DNA of 64,000 nucleotides from Streptomyces sindenensis (GCF_014649035.1 NZ_BMSG01000034.1:18232-82231), one strand, 5' to 3'; counted from the stretch's first letter, positions 1 to 7,859 are shown. Made by a program: numbers and translations. The notes: generated from the letters alone by a model not told the origin.

Positions 1-9
1 GGGCGCGGC

Positions 10-1464
10 ATGGGGGCGGAGCAGATTCGCCGGTGGGAGTCGGGTGCCCTCGCGCACGCGGTGAGCGATCCCTTCGGTCAGGGCCCGCTGCCCTGGCTGC
101 GCGGCAGTGAGAACTACTTCGACGACACCGGCCAGGTCGTCCCCTGGTACGCCGACCTCGCCCGCTCCACCGGCGGCGGCACCCGCACCGCCGACGACGT
201 GCACCGTCAGATCAAGGGCTTCGTCTCGCCCGGTGCGGCGGCCCCCGGCGAGGCCATCGACTTCCACATCACCGTGGACCCGCCCCAGCAGTTCTCCGTC
301 GACGTCTACCGGATCGGCCACTACGGCGGCGACGGCGCGGCCAAGATCACCACGAGCCCGCGGCTCTCCGGCATCGTCCAGCCCCCGCCGCTCGCCGCCG
401 ACCGGACCGTCTCCTGCCACCACTGGTGGATGTCCTGGCGGCTCCAGATCCCGAGCTACTGGTCGGTCGGCGCGTATGTGGCCGTCCTGACCACCGCCGA
501 CGGCTACCGCTCGCACATCCCCTTCACCGTGCGCCACGACCACCCCGCCGACCTGCTGCTCCTGCTGCCCGACATCACCTGGCAGGCGTACAACCTCTAC
601 CCGGAGGACGGCCGCACGGGCGCCAGCCTCTACCACGCGTGGGACGAGCGGGGCCGGCTGCTCGGCGAGGAGGACGCCGCCGTCACGATCTCCTTCGACC
701 GCCCGTACGCCGGATCGGGCCTGCCGCTGCACGTGGGACACGCGTACGACTTCATCCGCTGGGCCGAGCGGTACGGCTACGACCTCGCCTACGCCGACGC
801 CCGCGACCTGCACGCGGGCCGCGTCGACCCCAGCCGCTACCGGGGCCTGGTCTTCCCCGGCCACGACGAGTACTGGTCGCTGCAGATGCGCCGGGCCGCC
901 GAGCGCGCCCGGGACTCCGGCACCTCGCTCGTCTTCCTCTCCGCCAACACCATGTACTGGCAGGTGGGCCTCGCCCCCTCCGCGTCCGGCGAGCCCGACC
1001 GGCTGCTGACCTGCCGCAAACGCCGGGGGCCGGGGAAGTCCGCCCTGTGGCGCGAGGTGGACCGGCCCGAGCAGCAGCTGCTGGGCATCCAGTACGCGGG
1101 CCGGGTCCCCGATCCCCGCCCGCTGGTCGTGCGCAACGCCGAGCACTGGCTCTGGGACGCCACGGGCGCGGTCGACGGCGACGAGATCCCGGGCCTGGTC
1201 GCCGGCGAGGCCGACCGCTACTTCCCGCGCACCAGCCTGCCCGAGCACGACAACCGGATCCTGCTCGCCCACTCCCCGTACGAGGACTCCGAGGGCGCCA
1301 CCCGGCACCAGGAGACCTCGCTCTACCAGTCCCCCTCCGGCGCCCTCGTCTTCGCCTCCGGCACCTTCGCCTGGTCCCCGGCCCTGGACCGCCCCGGCCA
1401 CACCGACCCCCGGATCCAGCGGGCCACCGCCAACCTCCTCGACCGGATCTGCAAGCGCGACTGA
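10..1464 (+). CDS. N,N-dimethylformamidase beta-subunit-like protein
   Basis: This 484-residue protein resembles the large-subunit domain of N,N-dimethylformamidase. Supporting segments are an Ig-like beta-rich N-terminal half (about residues 60-180) and a C-terminal glutamine-amidotransferase-like half with the stretch DITWQAYNLY (near 190) and the HDEYWS motif (near 285). Family members of about this length are common in actinomycetes, where the true substrate is unknown, so amide hydrolysis is an inference from the family. There is no obvious signal peptide. The ATG at 10 lies only nine bases into the window, so an upstream start cannot be excluded. The gene ends about 100 bp before purC and shows no coupling to it. 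Confidence 0.75.
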   Translation: MGAEQIRRWESGALAHAVSDPFGQGPLPWLRGSENYFDDTGQVVPWYADLARSTGGGTRTADDVHRQIKGFVSPGAAAPGEAIDFHITVDPPQQFSVDVYRIGHYGGDGAAKITTSPRLSGIVQPPPLAADRTVSCHHWWMSWRLQIPSYWSVGAYVAVLTTADGYRSHIPFTVRHDHPADLLLLLPDITWQAYNLYPEDGRTGASLYHAWDERGRLLGEEDAAVTISFDRPYAGSGLPLHVGHAYDFIRWAERYGYDLAYADARDLHAGRVDPSRYRGLVFPGHDEYWSLQMRRAAERARDSGTSLVFLSANTMYWQVGLAPSASGEPDRLLTCRKRRGPGKSALWREVDRPEQQLLGIQYAGRVPDPRPLVVRNAEHWLWDATGAVDGDEIPGLVAGEADRYFPRTSLPEHDNRILLAHSPYEDSEGATRHQETSLYQSPSGALVFASGTFAWSPALDRPGHTDPRIQRATANLLDRICKRD

Positions 1465-1561
1465 CGGACGCCACCGCATCGGCGCCGGGCCCGGCGCGCG
1501 CACCGTGTCCTGCGTACGGGACAATCGGAACCGCTCCTGGATCAATCTACGCGGAGGCACC

Positions 1562-2476
1562 GTGTCCGGTTTTGTAGAAAAGCCCGAGCCCGTACAGGTT
1601 CCGGGCCTCACCCACCTGCACACCGGCAAGGTGCGTGACCTGTACCGGAACGAGGCGGGCGACCTCGTGATGGTCGCCAGCGACCGCATCTCCGCGTACG
1701 ACTGGGTCCTGCCGACCGAGATCCCCGACAAGGGCCGCGTCCTCACCCGGCTCTCGCTCTGGTGGTTCGACCAGCTCGCCGACCTCGTCCCCAACCACGT
1801 CATCTCCACCGAGCTGCCCCCGGGCGCCCCGGCCGACTGGGCGGGCCGCACCCTCATCTGCAAGTCGCTGCGCATGGTCGAGGTCGAGTGCGTGGCGCGC
1901 GGCTATCTGACCGGCTCCGGGCTCGTCGAGTACGACGCCACCCGTACGGTCTGCGGCATCGGCCTTCCCGAGGGCCTGGTCAACGGGTCCGAGCTGCCCG
2001 GCGCGATCTTCACCCCGGCCACCAAGGCGGCCGTCGGCGATCACGACGAGAACGTCAGCTACGAGGACGTCGCCCGCGAGGTCGGTGCGGAGACCGCCGC
2101 CGAGCTGCGGCGCACCACGCTCGACGTCTACGCCCGGGCCCGGGACATCGCGCACGAGCGCGGGATCATCCTGGCCGACACGAAGTTCGAGTTCGGCTTC
2201 GAGACCACCGAGGACGGAACCGAGCGGCTGATCATCGCCGACGAGGTGCTGACCCCGGACTCCTCCCGCTTCTGGCCCGCCGCCACCTGGGAGCCCGGCC
2301 GCGCGCAGCCCAGCTACGACAAGCAGTTCGTGCGCGACTGGCTGACCTCGCCGGCCTCCGGCTGGGACCGCAGGAGCGAGCAGCCGCCGCCGGCGCTGCC
2401 GCAGGAGATCGTGGACGCGACCCGCGCCAAGTACATCGAGGCGTTCGAGGTGCTGACCGGCACCAGCTGGGTGTGA
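1562..2476 (+). CDS. purC: Phosphoribosylaminoimidazole-succinocarboxamide synthase
   Basis: SAICAR synthase ligates aspartate to CAIR with ATP, in cytosolic IMP synthesis. The 304-residue product has the family N-terminus HTGKVRDLYR, the SDRISAYDW segment and the RGYLTGSG motif, and the usual length for the long actinobacterial form. I chose the GTG at 1562 because GGAGG (1553-1557) sits four bases before it. The open frame extends upstream to 1505, but those residues look like untranslated leader. A CGTACGGGACAAT sequence at 1513-1525 is a possible promoter element. The gene is followed by a 13-bp hairpin shared with the convergent tRNA-Gly gene. Confidence 0.95.
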   Translation: MSGFVEKPEPVQVPGLTHLHTGKVRDLYRNEAGDLVMVASDRISAYDWVLPTEIPDKGRVLTRLSLWWFDQLADLVPNHVISTELPPGAPADWAGRTLICKSLRMVEVECVARGYLTGSGLVEYDATRTVCGIGLPEGLVNGSELPGAIFTPATKAAVGDHDENVSYEDVAREVGAETAAELRRTTLDVYARARDIAHERGIILADTKFEFGFETTEDGTERLIIADEVLTPDSSRFWPAATWEPGRAQPSYDKQFVRDWLTSPASGWDRRSEQPPPALPQEIVDATRAKYIEAFEVLTGTSWV

Positions 2477-2494
2477 CGACCGGCGGACACGGAG

Positions 2495-2524
2495 AAGGCC
2501 CCGGACCGAAAGGTCCGGGGCCTT
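2495..2524. terminator. Bidirectional hairpin between purC and tRNA-Gly
   Basis: A perfect 13-bp stem (AAGGCCCCGGACC, 2495-2507) with a GAAA loop pairs with 2512-2524. It is 18 bp past the purC stop and 10 bp past the 3' end of the minus-strand tRNA-Gly. It therefore probably terminates both convergent transcripts. The downstream T-run is weak on the plus strand. Confidence 0.8.
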
Positions 2525-2534
2525 CTTCTCGTTG

Positions 2535-2607
2535 AGCGGACGACCAGGTTCGAACTGGCGACCTCAACCTTGGCAAGGTTGCGCTCTACCAACTGAGCTA
2601 CGTCCGC
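2535..2607 (-). tRNA. tRNA-Gly(GCC), copy 1
   Basis: A 73-nt cloverleaf on the minus strand starts GCGGACG and ends CGTCCGC with discriminator T, typical for glycine. The anticodon loop TTGCCAA gives GCC. The D-loop has the usual GG pair and the T-loop is canonical TTCGAAC. CCA is not encoded. It lies 23 bp downstream of the response-regulator stop, on the same strand, so it may also be reached by read-through from that operon. It is identical to the copy at 6666-6738. Confidence 0.97.
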
Positions 2608-2630
2608 AGTGCGCCGAAGCGCGATGCCTA

Positions 2631-3251
2631 CTATACCCATCCTCGCTCGCGTGCGAGACGCACTGCCGTATGCCGGTTCTCCGCACCGATCTTGGAGGCG
2701 GCCGAGGAGAGGTAGTTGCGTACGGTCCCCTGGGACAGCGAGGCCCGCTCGGCGATCTCCGCGACCGGCGCCCCGTCCGCCGCCAGTTCGAGCACCTCGG
2801 CCTCCCGGGCGGTCAGCGGGGAGTCCCCCGCGGAGATCGCGTCGGCGGCCAACTCCGGATCCACGTAACGGTTTCCGGCGTGGACGGTACGGATGATCTC
2901 GGCCAGCCGCCGGGCGCTGACGGTCTTGGGCACGAAGCCGCGTACGCCGGCGGCGAGGGCCCGCTTGAGGTGCCCGGGGCGGCCGTGGCTGGTCACGATC
3001 ATGGTGCGGCAGTCGGGCAGTTCGGCCCGCAGCGATGTGGCGACCTTCACACCGTCCGCGCCCGGCATCTGAAGATCCAGGACGGCGACGTCGGGCCGGT
3101 GCGCCAGCGCCATCGCCAGGGCCTCGGGCCCGCTCGCCGCCTCCGCGACCACGACGAGGTCCTCCTCCAGGGCGAGCAGCGCGGCCAGCGCGCCCCGGAT
3201 CAGGTGCTCGTCGTCGGCCAGCAGGACGCGCAGGGGCCGCGCGGTGGTCAT
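2631..3251 (-). CDS. NarL/LuxR-family response regulator
   Basis: This 206-residue protein has a receiver domain (residues 8-120, predicted phospho-acceptor Asp59 in VLDLQMPG, acidic pair at 13-14, conserved Lys near 109) and a C-terminal LuxR helix-turn-helix (about 143-203, beginning SPLTAREAEVLEL). It is the DNA-binding partner of the adjacent sensor kinase. Its ATG overlaps the kinase stop in an ATGA arrangement (3248-3251), showing translational coupling. It is last in a four-gene minus-strand operon with an ABC transporter. The likely target is that operon's own promoter, as in similar DesKR-type modules, but this is inference. Confidence 0.92.
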   Translation of the reverse strand: MTTARPLRVLLADDEHLIRGALAALLALEEDLVVVAEAASGPEALAMALAHRPDVAVLDLQMPGADGVKVATSLRAELPDCRTMIVTSHGRPGHLKRALAAGVRGFVPKTVSARRLAEIIRTVHAGNRYVDPELAADAISAGDSPLTAREAEVLELAADGAPVAEIAERASLSQGTVRNYLSSAASKIGAENRHTAVRLARERGWV

Positions 3252-4708
3252 CGTTCCTCCGGGAGGGCGGCAGGGGCGGGAGAGGGGGCGGGGGTGGACG
3301 GGGGCGGGGGGCCGTCGTCCGGGCCGGGCTGCTCGCCCGAGCCCGGGGAGGCGGGCTGTCCGTCCGAGGGCAAAGACCCGCCCGGGGCCCCGGGGGCGCG
3401 CCCGGTCCGGGTCGGAGCGGTAGGCCCGCCCGCCCCCCGGCCGGAGGCCGTCAGCGGCACCGTTGCCGTCACCCGGAACAGATCGTCCCCGACCGGTCCC
3501 GCGGTGAGGGTCCCGCCGAGCGCCCCGAGCCGTTCGCGCAGCCCGGCCAGGCCCGAACCGCCGCCGTCACCCCCGCCGCCGAGCGGGCCGGCGGCGTCGG
3601 CCCCGTCGTTCTCGACCTCCAGGACCACCGCGTCCCGCGTCCGGGTGAGCCGGATCGAGCAGTGGCGCGGGTCGCCGTGGCGCAGGACGTTCGTCGCGGT
3701 CTCGCGCACCACCCAGCCGAGCGCCCCCTGCACGGCGGCCGGCGCGCCGATACCGGCCGGGCCGTCCGCGCCCTCGACGGTGACCGAGATCCCGGCGGCC
3801 TGCAACACGCCCCGCGCGCCCATGAGTTCGGTGGGCAGATCGGCCTCCCGGTAGCCGCGTACGACATCGCGGACCTCCTGCTGCGACGCCCGGGCGATCC
3901 GCTGCACCTCGACCATCTGGTCCACCGCCGCCGGGTTGCCGCGCTGGGCCAGCTCCACGGCCAGCTCGCTCTTCAGGGCGATCACCGACAGGTTCCGGCC
4001 CAGCACGTCGTGCATGTCCCGGCCGAACCGCAGGCGCTCCTCCGCCACCGCCAGGCGGGCCTGCATGTCCCGCGCCTCCTCCGCCTGCCACATCACGGAC
4101 AGGCTCCAGGCGCTCGGACGGGCCGAGACGAGCACCAGCAGGGTGACGACGGCCAGGGAGACGACCGCGCCGAACACCTGCCCGCCCGGTACGCCCACGG
4201 CCGCCAGGAGGGCCGTGCCGGCGACCGAGAAGGCGGCGGCGTGGAGCAGGAACCTCCGGACCGGGACGATCAGGACGTACGGGATGGAGAACGCCACCGG
4301 CAGGTCCAGAACCAGCAGGACGAGCCCCTCGTCGCGCACGCCGCCCACCGCCGCGAGGGCCACCACGAGGCCGGTCATCGCCACCTGGAGGGCGGCGGGC
4401 AGCCGCAGCCGCCCGGGAGGGAACGGCGCCAGGCCCCGGTAGGCGTCGAAGGCGGGCGTCAGGTTGCGGCAGCTCAGCACGGACTGGGCGATGTTGGCGA
4501 CGAGGAACGCTGCTCCCAGGGCGATGGCCACCGCTCCCTCGTCCAGGGCCTCGGAGAGCGGCAGCAGACCCCAGGACACCGCGAACAGCCAGGTGATCGA
4601 GGCGAGCGTCACCCGTGTGTAGAGGTCGATGCGCTGGAGTTTGCTGCGCTCGTGCCAGCTGCGCCGCCAGCCCCGTACCCGACCGATCACGCCCTTCAGT
4701 CCCTTCAT
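3248..4708 (-). CDS. DesK-type sensor histidine kinase
   Basis: This 486-residue membrane kinase of the HisKA_3 class has about five hydrophobic segments between residues 30 and 195. The dimerisation motif FGRDMHDVLGRNLS carries the phospho-accepting His near 233, and an ATPase domain with a GLAGLRERL G-box follows. I chose ATG 4708, one base after the permease stop, rather than the frame-open start at 4750, because it makes the genes contiguous (TGA-C-ATG). The last 65-70 residues are a proline/glycine-rich tail beyond the normal kinase fold, unlikely to be structured. The signal sensed is unknown. An adjacent transporter suggests antibiotic or lipid stress. Confidence 0.92.
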   Translation of the reverse strand: MKGLKGVIGRVRGWRRSWHERSKLQRIDLYTRVTLASITWLFAVSWGLLPLSEALDEGAVAIALGAAFLVANIAQSVLSCRNLTPAFDAYRGLAPFPPGRLRLPAALQVAMTGLVVALAAVGGVRDEGLVLLVLDLPVAFSIPYVLIVPVRRFLLHAAAFSVAGTALLAAVGVPGGQVFGAVVSLAVVTLLVLVSARPSAWSLSVMWQAEEARDMQARLAVAEERLRFGRDMHDVLGRNLSVIALKSELAVELAQRGNPAAVDQMVEVQRIARASQQEVRDVVRGYREADLPTELMGARGVLQAAGISVTVEGADGPAGIGAPAAVQGALGWVVRETATNVLRHGDPRHCSIRLTRTRDAVVLEVENDGADAAGPLGGGGDGGGSGLAGLRERLGALGGTLTAGPVGDDLFRVTATVPLTASGRGAGGPTAPTRTGRAPGAPGGSLPSDGQPASPGSGEQPGPDDGPPPPSTPAPSPAPAALPEER

Positions 4709-4709
4709 G

Positions 4710-5531
4710 TCAGCCGCGCGGATCCCAGCGGAACCACCGTCGCACAGCAAACACGCCGAAAGCGGTCCAGGCCAAGGCGGTCACCGCGGCCGTGAACAGA
4801 TCGCCGCTCTCCACGCCGCCGAGCCAGCCGTGCCGGACGAGGGTCATCACGCCCGTCATCGGCAGCAGCTCCAGTACGGAGGCCAACTTGTCCGGGAAGA
4901 CCGCCAGCGGCACGAACAGTCCGGAGCCGAAGAGCGAGACGAAGTACAGCGGCAGGGTGGTGAGCTGCGAGGTCTGCACGGTCCGGGTGATCACGGCGGT
5001 CGCCGCCGCCAGCGCGGACATCAGGACGAGGCCCAGCACCAGCCCGGCCACCAGCAGGTCGGGGCGGTGCGGCGCGCTCAGGTCGAAGGCGATGGCCCCG
5101 GCCGCCACCAGCAGCACGCACTGGGCGAGCGCCAGGGCGACGGACGGCAGCGCGGTGCCGATGAGGATCTCGCGGTCGGAGATCTCGCCGGTGCGCAGCC
5201 GCTTCAGGACGAGTTCCTCGCGCCGGGCCACGTAGGCGGAGACGAGGTTCATGTAGACGACCTGGACGAGCACCATGCCGATGCCGCCGGTCAGGGTGGC
5301 GCCCGCGACGGTCATCCCGGTGCCGCCGAGGTCGACCTGTTCGAGCGAGGACCGGATCGCGAAGATCATCACCAGCGGCAGCAGCAGGGCCACGGCGATC
5401 GCGGTCCGGTTGCGCAGCAGGAGGAGCAGCTCGGCGCGGCCGAGAGCGGTCAGCCGCCGGGCCACGGCTGCCGCACCCGTCGGGGAGGCGGCGGGCGTCC
5501 GGTCGCGGACGGGGGTCGTGGTGGTCGTCAT
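4710..5531 (-). CDS. ABC-2 type transporter permease
   Basis: This 273-residue permease has about six hydrophobic helices, beginning near residue 45 (AIAVALLLPLVMIFAI). It matches the ABC-2 fold used by DrrB-like exporters. It partners the ATPase encoded immediately upstream: its ATG (5529-5531) overlaps the ATPase stop. The open frame extends far upstream, but that part is the shadow of the ATPase gene. The N-terminal 20 residues are Thr/Pro-rich and cytosolic. The substrate is not determinable from sequence. Confidence 0.9.
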   Translation of the reverse strand: MTTTTTPVRDRTPAASPTGAAAVARRLTALGRAELLLLLRNRTAIAVALLLPLVMIFAIRSSLEQVDLGGTGMTVAGATLTGGIGMVLVQVVYMNLVSAYVARREELVLKRLRTGEISDREILIGTALPSVALALAQCVLLVAAGAIAFDLSAPHRPDLLVAGLVLGLVLMSALAAATAVITRTVQTSQLTTLPLYFVSLFGSGLFVPLAVFPDKLASVLELLPMTGVMTLVRHGWLGGVESGDLFTAAVTALAWTAFGVFAVRRWFRWDPRG

Positions 5532-6535
5532 GCCGTCACCTTCGTCGTGGAGCCGGAGCGGGTGGAGCGGCCCGGGACCTGGCGGGGGTCCTGGTCCCGG
5601 GGGGCGTGCTGGGTCTTCGCGATGTCGAGGAACGCCTCTTCCAGCGATGCGGAGCGGGCGTCGAGGCCGTGCAGCTGTACGCCGGACTCCCGGGCCCATT
5701 CGAGGAGTTCGTGCAGCGACTCCTGGAGGGAGGGGGTACGGATCTCGACCCGGGGCCCCTCGGCCGCCGCCCGCAGCGAGAGCGGGAGCCGGGCCGCGGG
5801 GACCGCGTCGGGGAGGACGAACCGGATCCGGGCCGGCTGCCGCGCGGTCACCTCGGCGATCGTCCCGGTCGTGACGATCCTCCCCTGGTGCATGATCGCC
5901 AGGCGGTCGGCGAGCGCCTCGGCCTCCTCCAGGTAGTGCGTGGTGAGCAGCACGGTCGTGCCGTTGTCCCGCAGGGCCCGTACGAGCTCCCAGGTCTCCT
6001 GCCGGCCCTCGGCGTCCAGACCGGTCGTCGGCTCGTCGAGGAAGAGCACCTCGGGCCGGGAGGTCAGGGCGAGCGCCAGGTCGAGGCGGCGCTTCTCGCC
6101 GCCGGACAGCTGCTTGACCCGGACGCCCGACCGGGCGGTCAGGCCGACCATCCCCAGGGCCTCGGCGGCGGGGCGGGCGCCGGTGGTGCAGGCCGACCAC
6201 ATGCGTGCGGTCTCCAGGACCGTGAGGTCCGAGGGGAAGCCGCCTTCCTGGAGCATGACGCCGGTACGGGGGCGGACGGCGGCGCGTTCGCGGTACGGGT
6301 CGTGGCCGAGGACCCGTACCGTGCCGTCGGACGGTGCCGCCAGGCCCTCCAGGAGTTCCACGGTGGAGGTCTTGCCCGCGCCGTTCGTCCCGAGCAGGGC
6401 GAACAGTTCGCCGCGGGCCACGGAGAAGGAGATCCCGGACACGGCCTCGAAGCCGTCGGCGTAACGGCGGCGGACCCCGTTCGCCTCGATCACGGGACCG
6501 TTCGCGCGGTCGCTGAGAATGTCGTCGCTGGTCAT
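5528..6535 (-). CDS. ABC transporter ATP-binding protein (DrrA-like)
   Basis: This 335-residue ATPase energises the neighbouring permease. Walker A is GTNGAGKTS (near residue 50), the signature is LSGGEKRR (near 145) and Walker B is VLFLDEPTTGLD (near 165). The C-terminal 90 residues form the accessory domain of DrrA-type exporters. It is the first gene of the operon ATPase-permease-kinase-regulator. The start ATG (6533-6535) lies about 90 bp from the terminator of the upstream tRNA-Gly, so the operon promoter should lie in 6536-6626. Export of a toxic compound is the usual role of such modules, but the substrate is unknown. Confidence 0.93.
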   Translation of the reverse strand: MTSDDILSDRANGPVIEANGVRRRYADGFEAVSGISFSVARGELFALLGTNGAGKTSTVELLEGLAAPSDGTVRVLGHDPYRERAAVRPRTGVMLQEGGFPSDLTVLETARMWSACTTGARPAAEALGMVGLTARSGVRVKQLSGGEKRRLDLALALTSRPEVLFLDEPTTGLDAEGRQETWELVRALRDNGTTVLLTTHYLEEAEALADRLAIMHQGRIVTTGTIAEVTARQPARIRFVLPDAVPAARLPLSLRAAAEGPRVEIRTPSLQESLHELLEWARESGVQLHGLDARSASLEEAFLDIAKTQHAPRDQDPRQVPGRSTRSGSTTKVTA

Positions 6536-6626
6536 GCCCCCAGGCTTCCGTCGGATCGGGCCCGGGAGCAGTGCGCGCTGTCATCAGCGCACATGACAAA
6601 CGTCATACGGTGACGGAAGAAACGCC

Positions 6627-6658
6627 AAAGGCCCCGATCGAAAACGATCGGGGCCTTT
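6627..6658 (-). terminator. Terminator of tRNA-Gly copy 2
   Basis: A perfect 14-bp stem (6627-6640 with 6645-6658) with an AAAA loop begins eight bases beyond the 3' end of the minus-strand tRNA-Gly at 6666-6738. It also insulates the ABC/two-component operon from the tRNA transcript. Confidence 0.8.
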
Positions 6659-6665
6659 GCCTCTG

Positions 6666-6738
6666 AGCGGACGACCAGGTTCGAACTGGCGACCTCAACC
6701 TTGGCAAGGTTGCGCTCTACCAACTGAGCTACGTCCGC
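6666..6738 (-). tRNA. tRNA-Gly(GCC), copy 2
   Basis: The sequence is identical to copy 1 over all 73 nt, with anticodon GCC, discriminator T, canonical D-loop GG and T-loop TTCGAAC. The identity extends a few bases past the gene on both sides: 2533-2612 equals 6664-6743, an 80-bp direct repeat. It is followed by its own hairpin terminator. Confidence 0.97.
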
Positions 6739-6816
6739 AGTGCAACCACTCGGCTTTCACCGGTGGAGCGAGCACCACTCTACCTGATCCACGAAGTGGT
6801 CCGAAGAGTCGTGCAG

Positions 6817-6888
6817 AGCGGGTGACAGGAATTGCACACTGCGCCTTCCCCCTGGAAGGGGGCTGTTCTGCTACTGAACTACACCCGC
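6817..6888 (-). tRNA. Atypical tRNA-Gly(UCC) lacking canonical T-arm
   Basis: A 72-nt minus-strand cloverleaf has a perfect acceptor stem (GCGGGTG with CACCCGC), D-stem GTTC/GAAC, anticodon loop CTTCCAG (UCC, glycine) and discriminator T. Two features are abnormal. The D-loop reads AGTAGCA, so G18 is replaced. The T-loop region reads GTGCAATTC instead of GTTCRANNC, with a T-stem that pairs poorly (about four pairs if one base is shifted). These are the positions that normally form the G18-Psi55 contact. It could be a divergent elongator, a tRNA dedicated to peptidoglycan bridge synthesis, or a decaying gene. Confidence 0.8.
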
Positions 6889-7104
6889 ACGCTGTGTGGG
6901 ATTCGGCTTTGCGGCCTCGCCCCTCGGCGTGTTCCAGACTCTATCCGACCTGCGGGGGTGTCGCGCAAGTCGGCTCCCCGCCAAGCTCGCGGAGCGGGCC
7001 GGCGGGGGCGGCCGGGAGGGCGTCCGGCGGGGAGCCCGGGGGCGCCTGACGGAGCGTCCGGACGGCCGGGCCGGCCCGCCGGGCGGCCCCGCGCCCCTTC
7101 GGGA

Positions 7105-7440
7105 TCACCCCGCCGCGGCGAACGCCTCGTAGACCTTCTTCGGGATGCGGCCCCGGGCCGGCACGTCCATCCGGTGCGAGCGGGCCCAGGCGCGGACGGC
7201 CGCCGGGTCCGGGGCGAGGGAGGTGTGGCGGTAGGCCGTGGGCGTCCTGCCGTGCTTGCCGGCGTTCGTCTGCTTCCGCCCGGCGGCCACGTAGGGCGCG
7301 AGCGTCTTCCGCAGTTTCTTCGCGTTGGCGGGATTGAGGTCGATCTCGTACGTCTTCCCGTCCAGGGCGAAGGTCACCGTTTCCGCCGCCGCTCCCCCGT
7401 CGATGTCGTCGGAGAGTGTCACCACTACGCGCTGAGCCAC
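7105..7440 (-). CDS. lsrL: Lsr2-family nucleoid-associated protein (Lsr2 paralogue)
   Basis: This 111-residue xenogeneic-silencer-type protein has an N-terminal dimerisation strand region (MAQRVVVTLSDDIDGG), the conserved YEIDL segment near residue 32, a basic linker, and a C-terminal DNA-binding domain with the AT-hook-like RGRIP motif near residue 97 followed by VYEAF. It binds AT-rich DNA in the minor groove. Streptomyces normally carries Lsr2 plus this paralogue, and the position next to purS fits LsrL as I recall it. The start is GTG 7440, preceded by GGAAAGGA with nine bases of spacing. A promoter about 140 bp upstream is described separately. Confidence 0.88.
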   Translation of the reverse strand: MAQRVVVTLSDDIDGGAAAETVTFALDGKTYEIDLNPANAKKLRKTLAPYVAAGRKQTNAGKHGRTPTAYRHTSLAPDPAAVRAWARSHRMDVPARGRIPKKVYEAFAAAG

Positions 7441-7582
7441 GGATATCGGTCCTTTCCTGCGGCACCGGCGCGTTCTGCGTGCGCGGATGCCGGCCTTCCG
7501 GCTGCCGGGCGGGCGGAAGCGGATCGACGAGATGTCGACTGTTCCGTTGTCCCCGGGGCAATGGTGCTTTCCCCGGTAATCA

Positions 7583-7612
7583 TTTGTACAGCGGCGGGTG
7601 CCGCATTGTGAA
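7583..7612 (-). promoter_or_regulatory. Candidate lsrL promoter
   Basis: On the minus strand TTCACA (complement of 7607-7612) and TACAAA (complement of 7583-7588) are separated by 18 bp. This would give an lsrL leader of about 135 nt. The surrounding sequence is markedly less GC-rich than the genes, which fits autoregulation by an AT-binding protein, but no binding site is proven. Confidence 0.45.
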
Positions 7613-7636
7613 GCCCCATCAATTACGTGCGCGTGT

Positions 7637-7658
7637 CCGTGTGCAATCCGTGTGCAAT
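7637..7658. repeat. Tandem 11-bp repeat in the lsrL/purS divergent region
   Basis: CCGTGTGCAAT occurs twice without spacer (7637-7647 and 7648-7658), a period close to one helical turn. It lies just upstream of the candidate lsrL -35 box and about 200 bp before purS. The rest of the 7441-7859 gap holds a small inverted repeat TCTAC-CCGC-GTAGA at 7755-7768 and a TACGCT -10-like box at 7782-7787 that could serve purS. No gene is seen. Confidence 0.5.
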
Positions 7659-7859
7659 CCGGGCGGGTTTTTCCCAGACCTTTTCCTGGCGGTGTCGTGG
7701 CCGATATACGGACGTGATCTACACAGCGCCCTCGCTGAGCCGCCCTGTCCGATATCTACCCGCGTAGAAATTTTGGCCAGGTACGCTGAGTGGACCCGCG
7801 GGGGTCTGGGGAACCCCCCGGAGAGACAGCCGCACCACACCACCACACCGGGAGTGCCA

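Noticed and set aside
5606..6613. 335-codon plus-strand frame opposite the ABC ATPase
   Set aside because: Its length mirrors the ATPase gene exactly and its composition is typical of high-GC antisense frames, with no recognisable motif.
2533..6743. Integrative element inserted at tRNA-Gly
   Set aside because: The repeats are full tRNA genes, and no integrase, excisionase or replication gene lies between them, only a transporter/two-component operon.
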